A stretch of 10,630 bases of DNA from assembly GCA_003024985.2 (NCBI GenBank), contig PXIH01S0005817.1, one strand, 5' to 3'. Shown piece after piece: positions 1-8,040 of the stretch. The position numbers were made by a program, and so were the translations under genes. Under the pieces are notes generated by a model. It did not search any database, was not told the origin of the DNA, and saw nothing but the letters and a program-made list of their open reading frames with translations. Every line of letters starts with the position of its first letter. Within the stretch, counting starts at the first letter, position 1. This stretch comes from Euperipatoides rowelli. Lineage: Eukaryota; Onychophora; Udeonychophora; Euonychophora; Peripatopsidae.

Positions 1-168
1 TTTTTTTTTTTTTTTTGGTTAGTAGAGTGGTAATGTTGACTTTGTGTCCATTGACTAAGATTTTGTTGACTTGATTCATTTTATATGATTTTTTCTCAAT
101 TTTCCCCAGGTGGTGGGTTGTTAGCTCTGCGGAGGGGGGAGGGGTAAGCCCCCCTGGAGGTATGCCTG
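1..168. repeat. T tract plus GC-rich island, possible transposon right end
   Basis: The window opens with 16 T. AT-rich sequence follows, then a G/C-rich patch at about 115-168 with runs of G and C. The patch ends ...GGAGGTATGCCTG at 168. Read on the minus strand from 168, the end is CAGGCATACC, which resembles the minus-strand start of the transposon right end at 3760 (CAGAGGCATACC). It may be the right end of a related element whose left part lies outside the window. No target duplication can be tested, so this is an inference from about ten matching bases. Confidence 0.25.
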
Positions 169-1063
169 ACAGAAACACTGCAAGTAACCTTTCTTGATCA
201 ATTTTGATCATTTTACACAACTTCCTTATGCCCAAACATTAATAAACAGTCGGTTGGGGGATCCAAGGAGATGTGAAGTTTACTACCAGACACTATATTA
301 TTTTGTTGTACAATTATTCTAAACTAACATTATAGTATGGTATTGGTACCTATTGTATATATAAGCAATGTTCACATGGCTTAAAAAGGCCCTGTCAGCA
401 CATTTCATTAAAAGGGCCCCCCATAGTAAAAAAGTGGATTTTTTTTCAGCTGGTTAGTGTTGAGTATGGGGAAGGTTGTTAGTACAGTTCTGTATGATAT
501 TATCCGTTGAGGGTTTGGGTTGGCACTGTAAGCCCCCCCCCCCCTTCAATGTTAGTTTTTAAGGTTTTTAACTACTTAAGATGAGCTATGCTGATACTTT
601 AAAAAATACTGAGGTTTAAACTAATTTAGATAACATATAAAAAGTTGTATTCGTTAAAAAAATATATTTTCATATTTTATAATAATGAAATTATTCATTT
701 TATTTTATAGGTTTATTTTTGATTTGCTGCATTTTATTTCACCTCTTTCAATACCACATAAGACTATAGTTTATTGACTTTTTTTATAGTCCAGGATATT
801 TTAAACATTGTTCTCCAAAATGTAAGCGATTTTTAATGTTTGAATGTTTTTACAAAAAAAGTTTTATCTTTACAAATGTATAAATTTATAATTTTGAAAA
901 TAATTTTACTATAAAATCTTGACAGGAAATAAAAATTTAAAGACTTTGAACTGTTTTTATTATCCTTAATAACTTGCTGTATAAAAATAAATTGTCCTTA
1001 ACACTGATATATACTGTATATCCTAATCTATAATGTACCACAAGCTAAAAAAAAATATATCAA
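169..1063. other. AT-rich sequence without a recognisable gene
   Basis: No ORF of note is seen on either strand. The stretch from about 380 to 545 is less AT-rich. It contains GGCCCTGTCAGCA (389-401), a GGGCCCCCC run near 414-422, a T8 tract and a C12 tract (533-544), and looks like repeat debris. A similar phrase, GCCCCTGTCGGCA, occurs at about 1619-1631, so the two patches may come from one repeat family. From 545 to 1063 only A/T-rich low-complexity DNA is visible. Confidence 0.5.
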
Positions 1064-1450
1064 TATCATCATCATCACCAGACACCCAGGGCTCCACATC
1101 CTAATTGGGGTCACGGAACTGGAAATCCAGGGGTGCCCTTTCATATTTTTGTTAAGCTTCTTGTTCGTGAAGATTTTTTTTTTTTGTATGGATGCTTTGT
1201 CGACCTTTGCTTATCCTGATGGCCCGTGTGCATGAAGATTTGATTAGCTTTTTTTTTTTTTGGTTGTATGTACATTTTGTTAATCTTTGCTTGGCCTATG
1301 GGCCCCTTATCCAGACTTACAGGGCCCTCTCTCATCACCCCTAATCATAACTATATAGTTTCTTATGAAGTTTATTAATACATGGGTCCCGCTGGGCCCC
1401 AGGACTACAGCCACATCCAATCCCCTATGTGGGGTACTTGCATACACCTT
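1064..1450. repeat. Composite GC-rich repeat debris with a two-copy ~80-bp tandem repeat
   Basis: A short ATC microsatellite (about 1065-1078) leads into GC-rich sequence containing CCAGGGGTGCCC (1127-1138). Two imperfect copies of a unit of about 80 bp follow. Each has an oligo-T tract, a TGTATG-like phrase, TTTTGT or CTTTGT, then CTTTGCTT (1205-1212 and 1285-1292) and GGCCC. A minus-strand ORF at 1141-1338 is lysine-rich only because it reads through the T tracts, so it is not called as a gene. Related wording (T tract, then TCTGGATGTTTTGTTGACC) occurs inside the transposon at about 1890-1922. The block may therefore be decayed ends of related transposons. GC-rich phrases continue to about 1440. 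Confidence 0.4.
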
Positions 1451-1808
1451 ATCTTTATTCTAATTTAAATGGCAAAACTTATTTTTGCAGTGTGAAGGGT
1501 AAAGAAAATCCAAATATTTGGAGAAAAGTCAAAGACAGATTACTTTGTATTGTGGCAGTGTCTAAATAAGAACACTAAAAAAATATTTATTTTTTATTTT
1601 TTTGGGGGGGAGAGATGGGGCCCCTGTCGGCAATCGCCCTTAAAATCTAACACCCTAGGCTATAGCCTATTCAGCCTATTGGCTAATCAGGCTCTGCATT
1701 CAGCCTTTCAGATTAATAAAACTTTAGTTATCTTTGTGTAGCATCGTCTCAAAATGAATGTTTATTTGGTTATGATTCCTAAAATGAAATTTCTATTTAT
1801 AATAAATA
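1451..1808. other. AT-rich spacer with a GC-rich repeat fragment
   Basis: Most of the stretch is A/T-rich. At about 1605-1700 there is a G8 run, GGGGCCCCTGTCGGC, and then a palindrome GGCTATAGCC followed by reiterated AGCCTATT words. The ORF at 1550-1741 crosses this patch, has no recognisable protein features and is treated as chance. Confidence 0.4.
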
Positions 1809-1884
1809 CCATAAAGCAGAGGCGTAGCATGACTGTTTGGTACCCGGGGCTGAACTGACTTTTGCCACCCCCTTGACAAATATG

Positions 1885-2654
1885 TTAAGTTTTTTTTAGT
1901 TGTCTGGATGTTTTGTTGACCATCTGTGTTANATTTTTAATTATTTTTCCTTTGCAAAAGTGGTTTATGTAACTGATCAAAGCCATAACATTACTTTCAG
2001 TGCTATATATTTTTACCCAAATGTCTGTCCCTCTGATCAGAACTGTCCACACTCAGAATTTTTTACTTTTCTTTCACCACATCGTTGAACACGTCCTTGA
2101 CTTACATTTAGTACTTGAATAAAAAAACTTTTTGCAAACTTTTTTGTCCCCAAGGTAGAATGTTCTACTGGACCCCTTTTGTTTCTGTGCTCCAACTCTA
2201 TGCTGATGCACATCTGAAACTTGTACTGCTCAAAAAATTATTTGTGACTGCAAGTCCCAAGTTTCTAATTCCCAAAACCTTTGAAAAATATCTTTCTGCT
2301 CAATTTCTGTAAAATTTTCATCATATTTGAATCTGCATTTATGTTGAGTAGTCACAAATTCCTTCTGGGAAATATTTTTGTTGCTAACAGAACAGTATTG
2401 CTATCCTGTGTTACACAATTGTTTCCTAATATATTTTTTCCATTCATCAGNATTTCAAACTCTCTTTCTGCCANNCTTAACTGGGTCATCAGAATGATCA
2501 TTACTTGTTCNTGGATTATTTTTATGCCCAGAGGCTGTATCAGGAATTTGAGTGGGTGCTGGAGAAACATCAGTATCATCATCCTCAGGGTTATTGTTAT
2601 GCCCAGAAGCTATATACCCGGAAACTGAGTGGTTGCTCCAGCACCATCAGTATC
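1885..2654 (-). pseudogene. Transposase N-terminal remnant with five stops and one frameshift
   Basis: Read on the minus strand from 2654, one frame stays protein-like over about 256 codons, interrupted by five in-frame stops (four TGA, one TAG) and a 2-base insertion near 2614. In order it has an acidic, Pro/Thr-rich repeated segment (residues ~1-50), a basic stretch, WKKYIRKQLCNTG at about 71-83, CRFKYDENF at about 106, an amphipathic stretch IEQKDIFQRFWELE, and FYLGDKKVCKKFF ending at about 177. It closes with a segment containing KIYSTESN...LISYINHF. The pattern W-K..IRK followed by C, FW and VCK..F resembles a family of uncharacterised transposon-encoded proteins common in arthropods, cnidarians and molluscs. 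That resemblance is from memory and unverified. No catalytic acidic triad is visible and the C-terminal part is missing. A minus-strand ATG at 2866 (MEAKRRACVAYSSVRE, then a GTAATA donor-like site) could be an upstream exon, but this is weak. Confidence 0.6.
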
Positions 2655-2661
2655 CTAACTC
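2512..2661. repeat. 75-bp tandem duplication, two copies
   Basis: Two imperfect copies with a 75-bp period are seen; for example TTATGCCCAGA recurs at 2522 and 2597, and CATCAGTATC at 2569 and 2645. The period equals 25 codons. On the minus strand both copies encode the same acidic pattern (DTD...TQ.P...ASGH.NNP), so the duplication probably arose while the frame was under coding constraint. It lies in the linker-like N-terminal part of the transposase remnant. Confidence 0.75.
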
Positions 2662-3029
2662 TCATTTGCAATACAAAAATAACCAAATCATTAGTAGGCT
2701 ACTATGGATTATCTTTTTACCAACTCAAAATTATTATAATAACCATAGTAGAGAACATATTAAAACTACCTCCAGAATATTTGTCTAGTAGCCTACCTAC
2801 ACAAAATTTTTGTATTACCTCCCTAACACTGGAGTAGGCTACACATGCTCTTCTTTTTGCTTCCATTGCTCCACAAAATGGAATTATGCAGTATGTGGAT
2901 TTGACAATTGTTTTGAAAAGCACACAGTGATTACCTATCCCTTTCCACTCCAATTGAAAATTTCATAGTGTCACCTACAACTTCAAATTAAAAAAAATAA
3001 AAATTTCTGTAAATCGTAAGTAATCCGTT

Positions 3030-3440
3030 GTTGTGCTTCCCTGCCCCCTGCATCTGATTTTAATTTCCTTAGATACACTTATAGATAAATATATCTAGCT
3101 AATTTGTATTAATTTGCAAGAAAATCGGAACATTTTTGAGAGAATCAAGAACTATCACATATTATTTTCCATTAACATATTAAAAAAAAAAAAAAAAATT
3201 TAACCCCACCCTGCCTTTAGCTTTCACCTGATTTTAATTTCCTTTGATAAACTTATAGATAAATATATCTAGATATGTTGTCTCAATTTACAAGACAATT
3301 GGAACAATTTTAAGAGAATTAAGAAGTATCACATACTATTCTCATTAAATTTAAAAAAAAATAAAAACAAACAATTTTTTTATTCTCCTGCCCCTCCCCT
3401 TCATCTGATTTTAATTTTCTTTGAAACATTTATAGACAAA
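3030..3440. repeat. ~175-bp tandem array inside the transposon
   Basis: The phrase CTGATTTTAATTT starts at 3054, 3228 and 3404, giving periods of 174 and 176 bp. Each unit has a C-rich lead (CCTGCCCC-like), CTGATTTTAATTTCC, TTATAGATAAATATATC, a GGAACA-TTT-GAGAGAAT phrase and AACTATCACATA, ending in an A-rich stretch that includes an A17 tract at 3182-3198. Two complete units and a shortened third are visible. An A-rich trace resembling the end of another unit lies at about 2955-3010. The array sits between the transposon's 5' terminus (3760) and the coding remnant, where hAT elements often carry subterminal repeats. Confidence 0.8.
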
Positions 3441-3515
3441 CATATCAAAATGCTTGGCAGCTAAAAATAGCTTAATTGGAGCATTTTTGTCTGAAAAATG
3501 TAAATTGCAATAAAA

Positions 3516-3554
3516 AAACTAAAATAATGGTGAATCTGTTAGTGGCTTTCAAAT
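3516..3554 (+). repeat. 39-bp exact direct repeat, copy 1
   Basis: A 39-base stretch beginning AAACTAAAATAATGGTG and ending GGCTTTCAAAT is identical to 5344-5382. It lies inside the transposon, just after the third tandem unit, and an N follows at 3555. Confidence 0.85.
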
Positions 3555-3620
3555 NTTTTGTAATGTTTAATTTCTTTACAATCAAAATTAAACACTACAA
3601 GAATGCACCCTTGGTCACCC

Positions 3621-3693
3621 AACCCTGCATCCTCATGCCCCACTCAACCCTTCATCCTCACACCCCATCCACCCTGCAACCCCACATACCTCC
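3621..3693. repeat. C-rich 25-bp imperfect tandem repeat, about three copies
   Basis: Units starting AACCCTGCATCC (3621), AACCCTTCATCC (3646) and ACCCTGCAACCC (3671) follow one another with a 25-bp period. They are strongly C-rich on the plus strand, against an AT-rich background. They lie 70-140 bp inside the right terminus of the transposon and so are subterminal. The short plus-strand ORFs over this array are repeat read-through. Confidence 0.7.
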
Positions 3694-4146
3694 TTAAAAA
3701 TATGGCACCCCCCTGTGGTGGTACCCAGGGCGGGCTGCCTCTCCCCTTGGTATGCCTCTGCCGTAATGTAATATTCATATTGTACACTTTTTAATATTTC
3801 TAGTTTGAAATTCCATTTCCAAAGTCTGAAACCTAGTAAGATTTTTAGACTTGGTCTCTGTTGATTTTTGAAACCAATATAATGATTAACCTGATGCTAA
3901 GTATTGTATATCATTTGCAATTTAAATTCTTATCCCTTGCTAGCACTTTCACAATAGATATTAGCATCAATTGTTCTTAAAACAATTGACTAACCTCCAT
4001 CTACAGTAAAGTTCCAACCTTGAAACTTTCAAATTAGTATCATTAATAAACAGTTTGAATAATTTTTACATTGATCATTCAAAATAATTACCTGAAAATT
4101 GCATACTACTCCACAATCATGATAAGCTTATGTAAATTTTAAAGGT

Positions 4147-4190
4147 TTTTTTTTTTGTGTGTGTTTGTGCACATGTTTGTGTGTGATTTG
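4147..4190. repeat. T tract and degenerate GT microsatellite
   Basis: A T11 run is followed by (GT)n-like sequence interrupted by TGTGCACATG and ending GTGTGTGA. It is simple-sequence DNA with no further function visible. Confidence 0.6.
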
Positions 4191-4702
4191 TAACATAAGT
4201 ATGTTTAGATTGACAATATATCACATATACTGTATGTAATACTTCATACCACAATTGGTTGAGTTAAACAGCTTAACCCTCTTGGTCCAGTGAAAGAGAA
4301 GCCACCATTTACATTATCCATCATCTACTTTGTTTTCAATTAGCAAAGTATTTTAAAATGGAAAATAATAAAGTTTGAGGATTAAAAATCTGGAATTACT
4401 GCAGATCTCATGATGCAAGTAAAACAAAAAAATATTATTGTGCAATTAGTTTGACTGCATTAGGAGACTCAATGTTTTGAAATAAGGATGGGATCCTTTT
4501 GGTGTTTAGAGGCCACATAGTACTCCATGGATAGATCTTAAGGCTGCACACTTTGTATCCTCTTAAGCATCATACGACTGTGCACTTTATGTACCGGTAC
4601 TTAAATATATATCTTCATTTGGTCTTCTAGATAAGTGTTATTGCTTATCACAAGCACGACTTGATTTTAAACAATATGTGAGTTAAATTGAAGCAAGTCG
4701 TT

Positions 4703-4729
4703 GTGATAACTGTGATCATTGTGATAACT
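4703..4729 (+). repeat. Three tandem 9-bp units GTGATMANT
   Basis: GTGATAACT, GTGATCATT and GTGATAACT follow one another without spacers. GATAAG and CTTATC words also occur 50-75 bp upstream (about 4630-4650). This could be a small tandem slip product or a cluster of GATA-like sites, and nothing in the sequence decides between them. Confidence 0.5.
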
Positions 4730-5343
4730 TGTAGTGTCATCTTGTGGCAAAATTGAGAGAATAATAAATGTTTAAGAATGTTAAATTTTTTAATATTATG
4801 ATTTAAAAACAGCAAATTTGTGATTTTAATTAATTTTAAGTGATAACACATCTTTTGGGGTTATATAATTATAAATTAAAGGATATGTATTTAACAAATG
4901 GATCACTCTGAGAACCTCAAAAGGCCAAATTTGGTTTAAAGGTGCAGATTCACTACCCTGTTATAAAGGATTGGAAGTATTATTAAAGTGTAGCTATTGT
5001 CCAAGCTAATTTTAACAACTAATTCATTTTATTTTTACCTTAAAAGTCATGTTTCATTTATATTTTCTTCCCATTCGATCAAATAATAACAAAAGTCAAA
5101 CTTTATTCAACTATTTACATTTTTTTTTTAAGATTAATTTTGTAATGATGTCGACCATTATTGTTTTTAATGTCCCTTAATTACTAGCAAAATTGTGTCC
5201 TTAATATGCAAGACCTTTGCGATCGGCTCAAGAAAATCACATTGAAATACAATACAGTAATAATAAAATAATGTATTGTTAATATTTAAAAAAAAAACTT
5301 AAATAGTATTTTTTGTTCTATTTTTTATCAGGAATTTTAATAN

Positions 5344-5382
5344 AAACTAAAATAATGGTGAATCTGTTAGTGGCTTTCAAAT
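5344..5382 (+). repeat. 39-bp exact direct repeat, copy 2
   Basis: This copy is identical to 3516-3554 and is preceded by an N at 5343. The flanks show no similarity to those of copy 1. It may be an assembly scar or a fragment of the same transposon family. Confidence 0.85.
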
Positions 5383-5527
5383 AAAAGTTTTAAATATCCA
5401 ACAAAGTTAACTAATATTGAAACCATTATCTGATGAATGAGGAAGATATTCAGAGGTCTCACTTGTAATGGATATCTCAAAATCTGACAACGAATCCAAA
5501 TATTCTTCAAAATTGGAATTAATACTA

Positions 5528-5579
5528 CATAAGCCCATAGAGTAAGGAAATATATATTTCCTTACTCTATGCATAAGCC
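5528..5579. mobile_element. Perfect 36-bp palindrome between exact 8-bp direct repeats
   Basis: Positions 5536-5571 form a perfect palindrome with no spacer. The left arm is CATAGAGTAAGGAAATAT and the right arm is its exact reverse complement. The repeat CATAAGCC lies immediately on each side (5528-5535 and 5572-5579) and is exact. Inverted repeats bounded by an 8-bp direct repeat are the signature of a hAT-type insertion, here reduced to two joined terminal repeats. It could be a miniature transposon remnant or the product of a deletion between inverted arms. No coding content is possible. Confidence 0.7.
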
Positions 5580-5943
5580 TTTCCTTCTGGATGAAGCTAT
5601 TTTGGAATGTAATAATATCCTGCTACCTAGTGTTAATTTCTGGTGCTATACTGGTTCAAGTGCTGGCACATTGTAGTACATGAACCAGTCTGATGCACAA
5701 GATAAACTTGAACTACTCTGGCTCTCACAAGCATTAAAATTTTCAACGGATTTTAAAATTGGCAATTTGTAAGTGCAGTTTAAGTGAGTAAATAACAGTG
5801 GTATCTCTTGAATCACTATGGCACTAAATAATATATACTCTCAGGATGCTTAATAGCAAAGTTTCATAAAATATGTGATTTTGTGACATGGGCCACTCTG
5901 GTTCTCAACCACTCAAATCTAGTCTAATTAATATGTCTCTAGC

Positions 5944-5962
5944 AAAAAAAAAAAAAAAAAAA
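5944..5962. repeat. A19 tract
   Basis: Nineteen consecutive A. No retrotransposon body or target duplication is seen next to it, so it is called only as a homopolymer. Confidence 0.8.
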
Positions 5963-5994
5963 TAAGAACTTTTGTCGTTGCCTAGGGATATTAA

Positions 5995-6014
5995 ATTATT
6001 AAATATTTAATAAT
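5995..6014. repeat. 20-bp perfect A/T palindrome
   Basis: ATTATTAAATATTTAATAAT equals its own reverse complement. Such A/T palindromes arise readily at this base composition and no function is inferred. Confidence 0.7.
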
Positions 6015-6867
6015 CTTCAGGCATAAAAATATAATTAGAATATCTTGAATTAACAATAACATTAACAATCTTGATTGGTATATCTTCAATTAATTTCTTT
6101 TTTTTTTTTTAGAACAAAATAATATGCTATGGTTTCCTTCAATAATTAGCCTACTTGTTTCTTTTTCTTATTTTACCTTAATTATTTCTTAATAATCATT
6201 ATTAACTTATTACATTTTTCTTCGCCCTCCTCTATGTTTATTTTTTAAAGGTGTAGTGTTTGTATGCATGCAGATGTCTGGACAATAATTATAAAATTTA
6301 AATGGTTAAAGTCTGAGAAAGCTTTTTCCTAAATAAAAATTATTATTCAATTTTATTTCCCCTCCCATCAACCCTGTCTCCCCTCCCTTCCTTCGGTTTT
6401 ATTAAAGAAGTGTTTTTATAGCTTACTTTATTAAATAATTACAAAACATGGAAAATAAACTTTTATAAAATGTTAGAAAAAATGGGATTACGTCATCTAT
6501 TACATCATCTGGTGTATGCTTTGATTTGTGTTTAAAGTGGTTTATCAATGCCTATTTCAACTTCATTGATTTATGTGTATTTTTGTATAAAAATGCTTGT
6601 TTAATTAATCAATTTTTTNGAATAGAAGGCAGAGATAAACCCACAAGACCATACACATAGACACATTTTATAAAAAATTGAATTTGTCGTAAAATTTATG
6701 ACAGCGCGCTCGCTTGAAGGTTAATCAATAGATAAAAGGTCATATGACATATGAATCTATCCAATAGACATCCTTTTAACGTTTTATTAGTAAAAGGTCA
6801 TAAGGATTGACCTGGATTTAATAATATGGCAGTTTATTTGTCACCTCTCTTGCTTATTTTGACACGG

Positions 6868-6890
6868 AGATTTTTTTTAAAAAAAAATCT
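6868..6890. repeat. A/T hairpin with 11-bp arms
   Basis: AGA plus T8 (6868-6878) and A8 plus TCT (6880-6890) are exact reverse complements around a single A. The structure is cruciform-capable on paper but weakly informative in AT-rich DNA. Confidence 0.65.
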
Positions 6891-7975
6891 GAATTTTTCA
6901 AAGGGTCATATCTCTTGATCCAGTTGAGTTAGAAGGTTGATTTTTTTTTTAACAAATCACAGGATTGTCCCCTACAATCCTAAGTAAAGGGTTTTAATTA
7001 ATAATTAGGAGAAAGTTGTCAAAACTGACCCGATGTTATCACGTTCAAGGGTACACACCTCTAGTGGTCAAAATGGGTATTTTTTAACATTGGAATCTCA
7101 TTGAAAATAAATCGTAATATTTGCATGTTTGGAAATCTTTTAAATTTTTTAATATTAAACTAATTTTAATGGGAAGAAATACATACAATTATTTAAGACA
7201 TATTAAAGTATATAAAAATAAAGTTAGATTTTAATTCCATTTATAGATGATGATAACAATAAACAATAAAACACACTGTCGGCATTTATCGTGAGAGTTA
7301 GTGTAACCTAAATATTTATTTCTATATATTATTAAAATAAATTTTATATTCATAATTCTAAAAAAATACTATAATACATCTACAAGAATTTTTAATGCAA
7401 TGTTTTGAAATTGAGAGAACAGAAATGATCTTGGCCACACCCCCAGCTTGATTTTCGTATGTAGCAAATAATAGAAAAGGGCATTTCCATTTGCTTGCTC
7501 TCTAGTAGTCTATTATTTTTATGCACATCAAATATAAGAACTATGCTACAAATTTATTTCCATTGCAATTATAATTTTTGAAATTTGACAATTTAAAACT
7601 GATAGAAACCTTTTTAATGTACAGAAAGAATCTGACAAGACAGGTCTTTTTTGTTTTTAATATGACATAAAAAACATTCAACACGGGCCCATATATTTGA
7701 CATGAGCGGTACACATAAATAAGATTTAGACTTTTATTGTCCTTAAATATAAAAGATATAAAATTTAAAATGTGCTTATTAAATATCTAGGTCACCCTAG
7801 CATTCAAAATAAGAAAAATAAGCTAATTCCAACACAATATTTAAAAGCCATGTGCATGGAGTCCAGTCTTCTATTTATCTTTCACACGGCTAATGACAAC
7901 AAATGTATCCTACACATTCTCCACATTCACACCTTCAGGATAAAAAAAAGACGACTGCCTAATACTGTTTGTGAA

Positions 7976-8040
7976 TTATTTGAATGAATGAATAAATGCT
8001 TTATTGGTATAAAGTCCAAACTTTGTTACAATTAAGTATA
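7976..8040 (-). repeat. Possible retrotransposon 3' tail (TGAA repeat with CCAATAAA)
   Basis: TGAATGAATGAATAAATG begins at 7981. Read on the minus strand, the region runs GGACTTTATACCAATAAAGC and then (ATTC)n. A polyadenylation-like AATAAA followed by a short tandem tetranucleotide is typical of the 3' ends of several non-LTR retrotransposons. No reverse-transcriptase reading frame is visible at 8040-8500, so at best this is a severely 5'-truncated copy. A plain TGAA microsatellite is the alternative. Confidence 0.3.

Larger units (their letters stand above)
1817..3760 (-). mobile_element. Decayed hAT-like DNA transposon, internally deleted
   Basis: The element is 1,944 bp long and bounded by imperfect inverted repeats: CAGAGGCGTAGC at 1817-1828 and, on the minus strand from 3760, CAGAGGCATACC (10 of 12 identical). 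GGTACCC also occurs about 22 to 40 bp inside each end. CAG-starting termini with 8-bp target duplications are typical of hAT elements. Minus-strand coding remains occupy 1885-2654, so the element's 5' end is at 3760. Between that end and the coding remnant lie a C-rich 25-bp array and a ~175-bp tandem array. The coding part is too short for a complete transposase and lacks any visible catalytic region, so this copy appears both internally deleted and mutated. It is probably inactive. Superfamily assignment rests on termini and duplication length; other superfamilies with 8-bp duplications are not excluded. Confidence 0.65.
1809..3768. repeat. 8-bp target-site duplication flanking the transposon
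   Basis: CCATAAAG (1809-1816) and CCGTAATG (3761-3768) lie exactly outside the two terminal inverted repeats and agree at 6 of 8 positions. An 8-bp duplication is a hallmark of hAT-superfamily insertion. The two mismatches would be mutations after an old insertion. The entry spans from the first base of the left copy to the last base of the right copy. Confidence 0.6.
3769..5335. other. AT-rich region without a recognisable gene
   Basis: No convincing coding signal is seen on either strand. Small items are a T11 tract followed by GT-rich sequence (about 4147-4190), a slightly GC-richer patch at about 4490-4600 that includes the palindrome GTACCGGTAC, and the short 9-bp array at 4703-4729. 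The minus-strand ORF at 4648-4851 has low-complexity I/L/N/K-rich composition and is judged chance. Confidence 0.5.
5580..7975. other. AT-rich region without a recognisable gene
   Basis: No protein-like ORF was found on either strand. Visible items are an A19 tract (5944-5962), a 20-bp A/T palindrome (5995-6014), a T13 tract ending in AG (6098-6112), a C/T-rich patch (about 6355-6400), a repeated TACRTCATCT word (6489-6498 and 6501-6510), and a GCGCGCTCGC patch near 6705. The word AAAAGGTCAT occurs twice (about 6734-6743 and 6793-6802), the first time inside the palindrome GTCATATGAC. The stretch 6890-7080 is less repetitive but is not recognised as a gene. Confidence 0.45.

Noticed and set aside
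1141-1338. Lysine-rich minus-strand ORF
   Set aside because: Its KKKK blocks come from oligo-T tracts in a two-copy tandem repeat, and there is no other coding sign.
2281-2628. Plus-strand 115-codon ORF (the longest in the window)
   Set aside because: It lies antisense to the transposase remnant, spans several N, and its translation is low-complexity I/F-rich. The minus-strand frame shows coherent protein-like motifs instead.
3476-3794. Two overlapping plus-strand ORFs rich in H and P
   Set aside because: They translate the C-rich 25-bp array at the transposon end and one crosses an N.
4648-4851. Minus-strand 67-codon ORF
   Set aside because: Composition is I/L/N/T/K-rich as expected by chance in AT-rich DNA, and its ITVITT part comes from the 9-bp tandem units.
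6098-6112. T13 tract followed by AG, resembling a splice acceptor
   Set aside because: No open frame follows it and no donor-flanked exon is seen, so poly-T plus AG is expected by chance here.
7772-7987. Plus-strand 71-codon ORF, considered as a retrotransposon ORF2 end
   Set aside because: It ends just before the TGAA repeat, but it lacks an ATG at its start, shows no reverse-transcriptase or endonuclease motif and has no upstream continuation. The tail-like signal reads better on the opposite strand.
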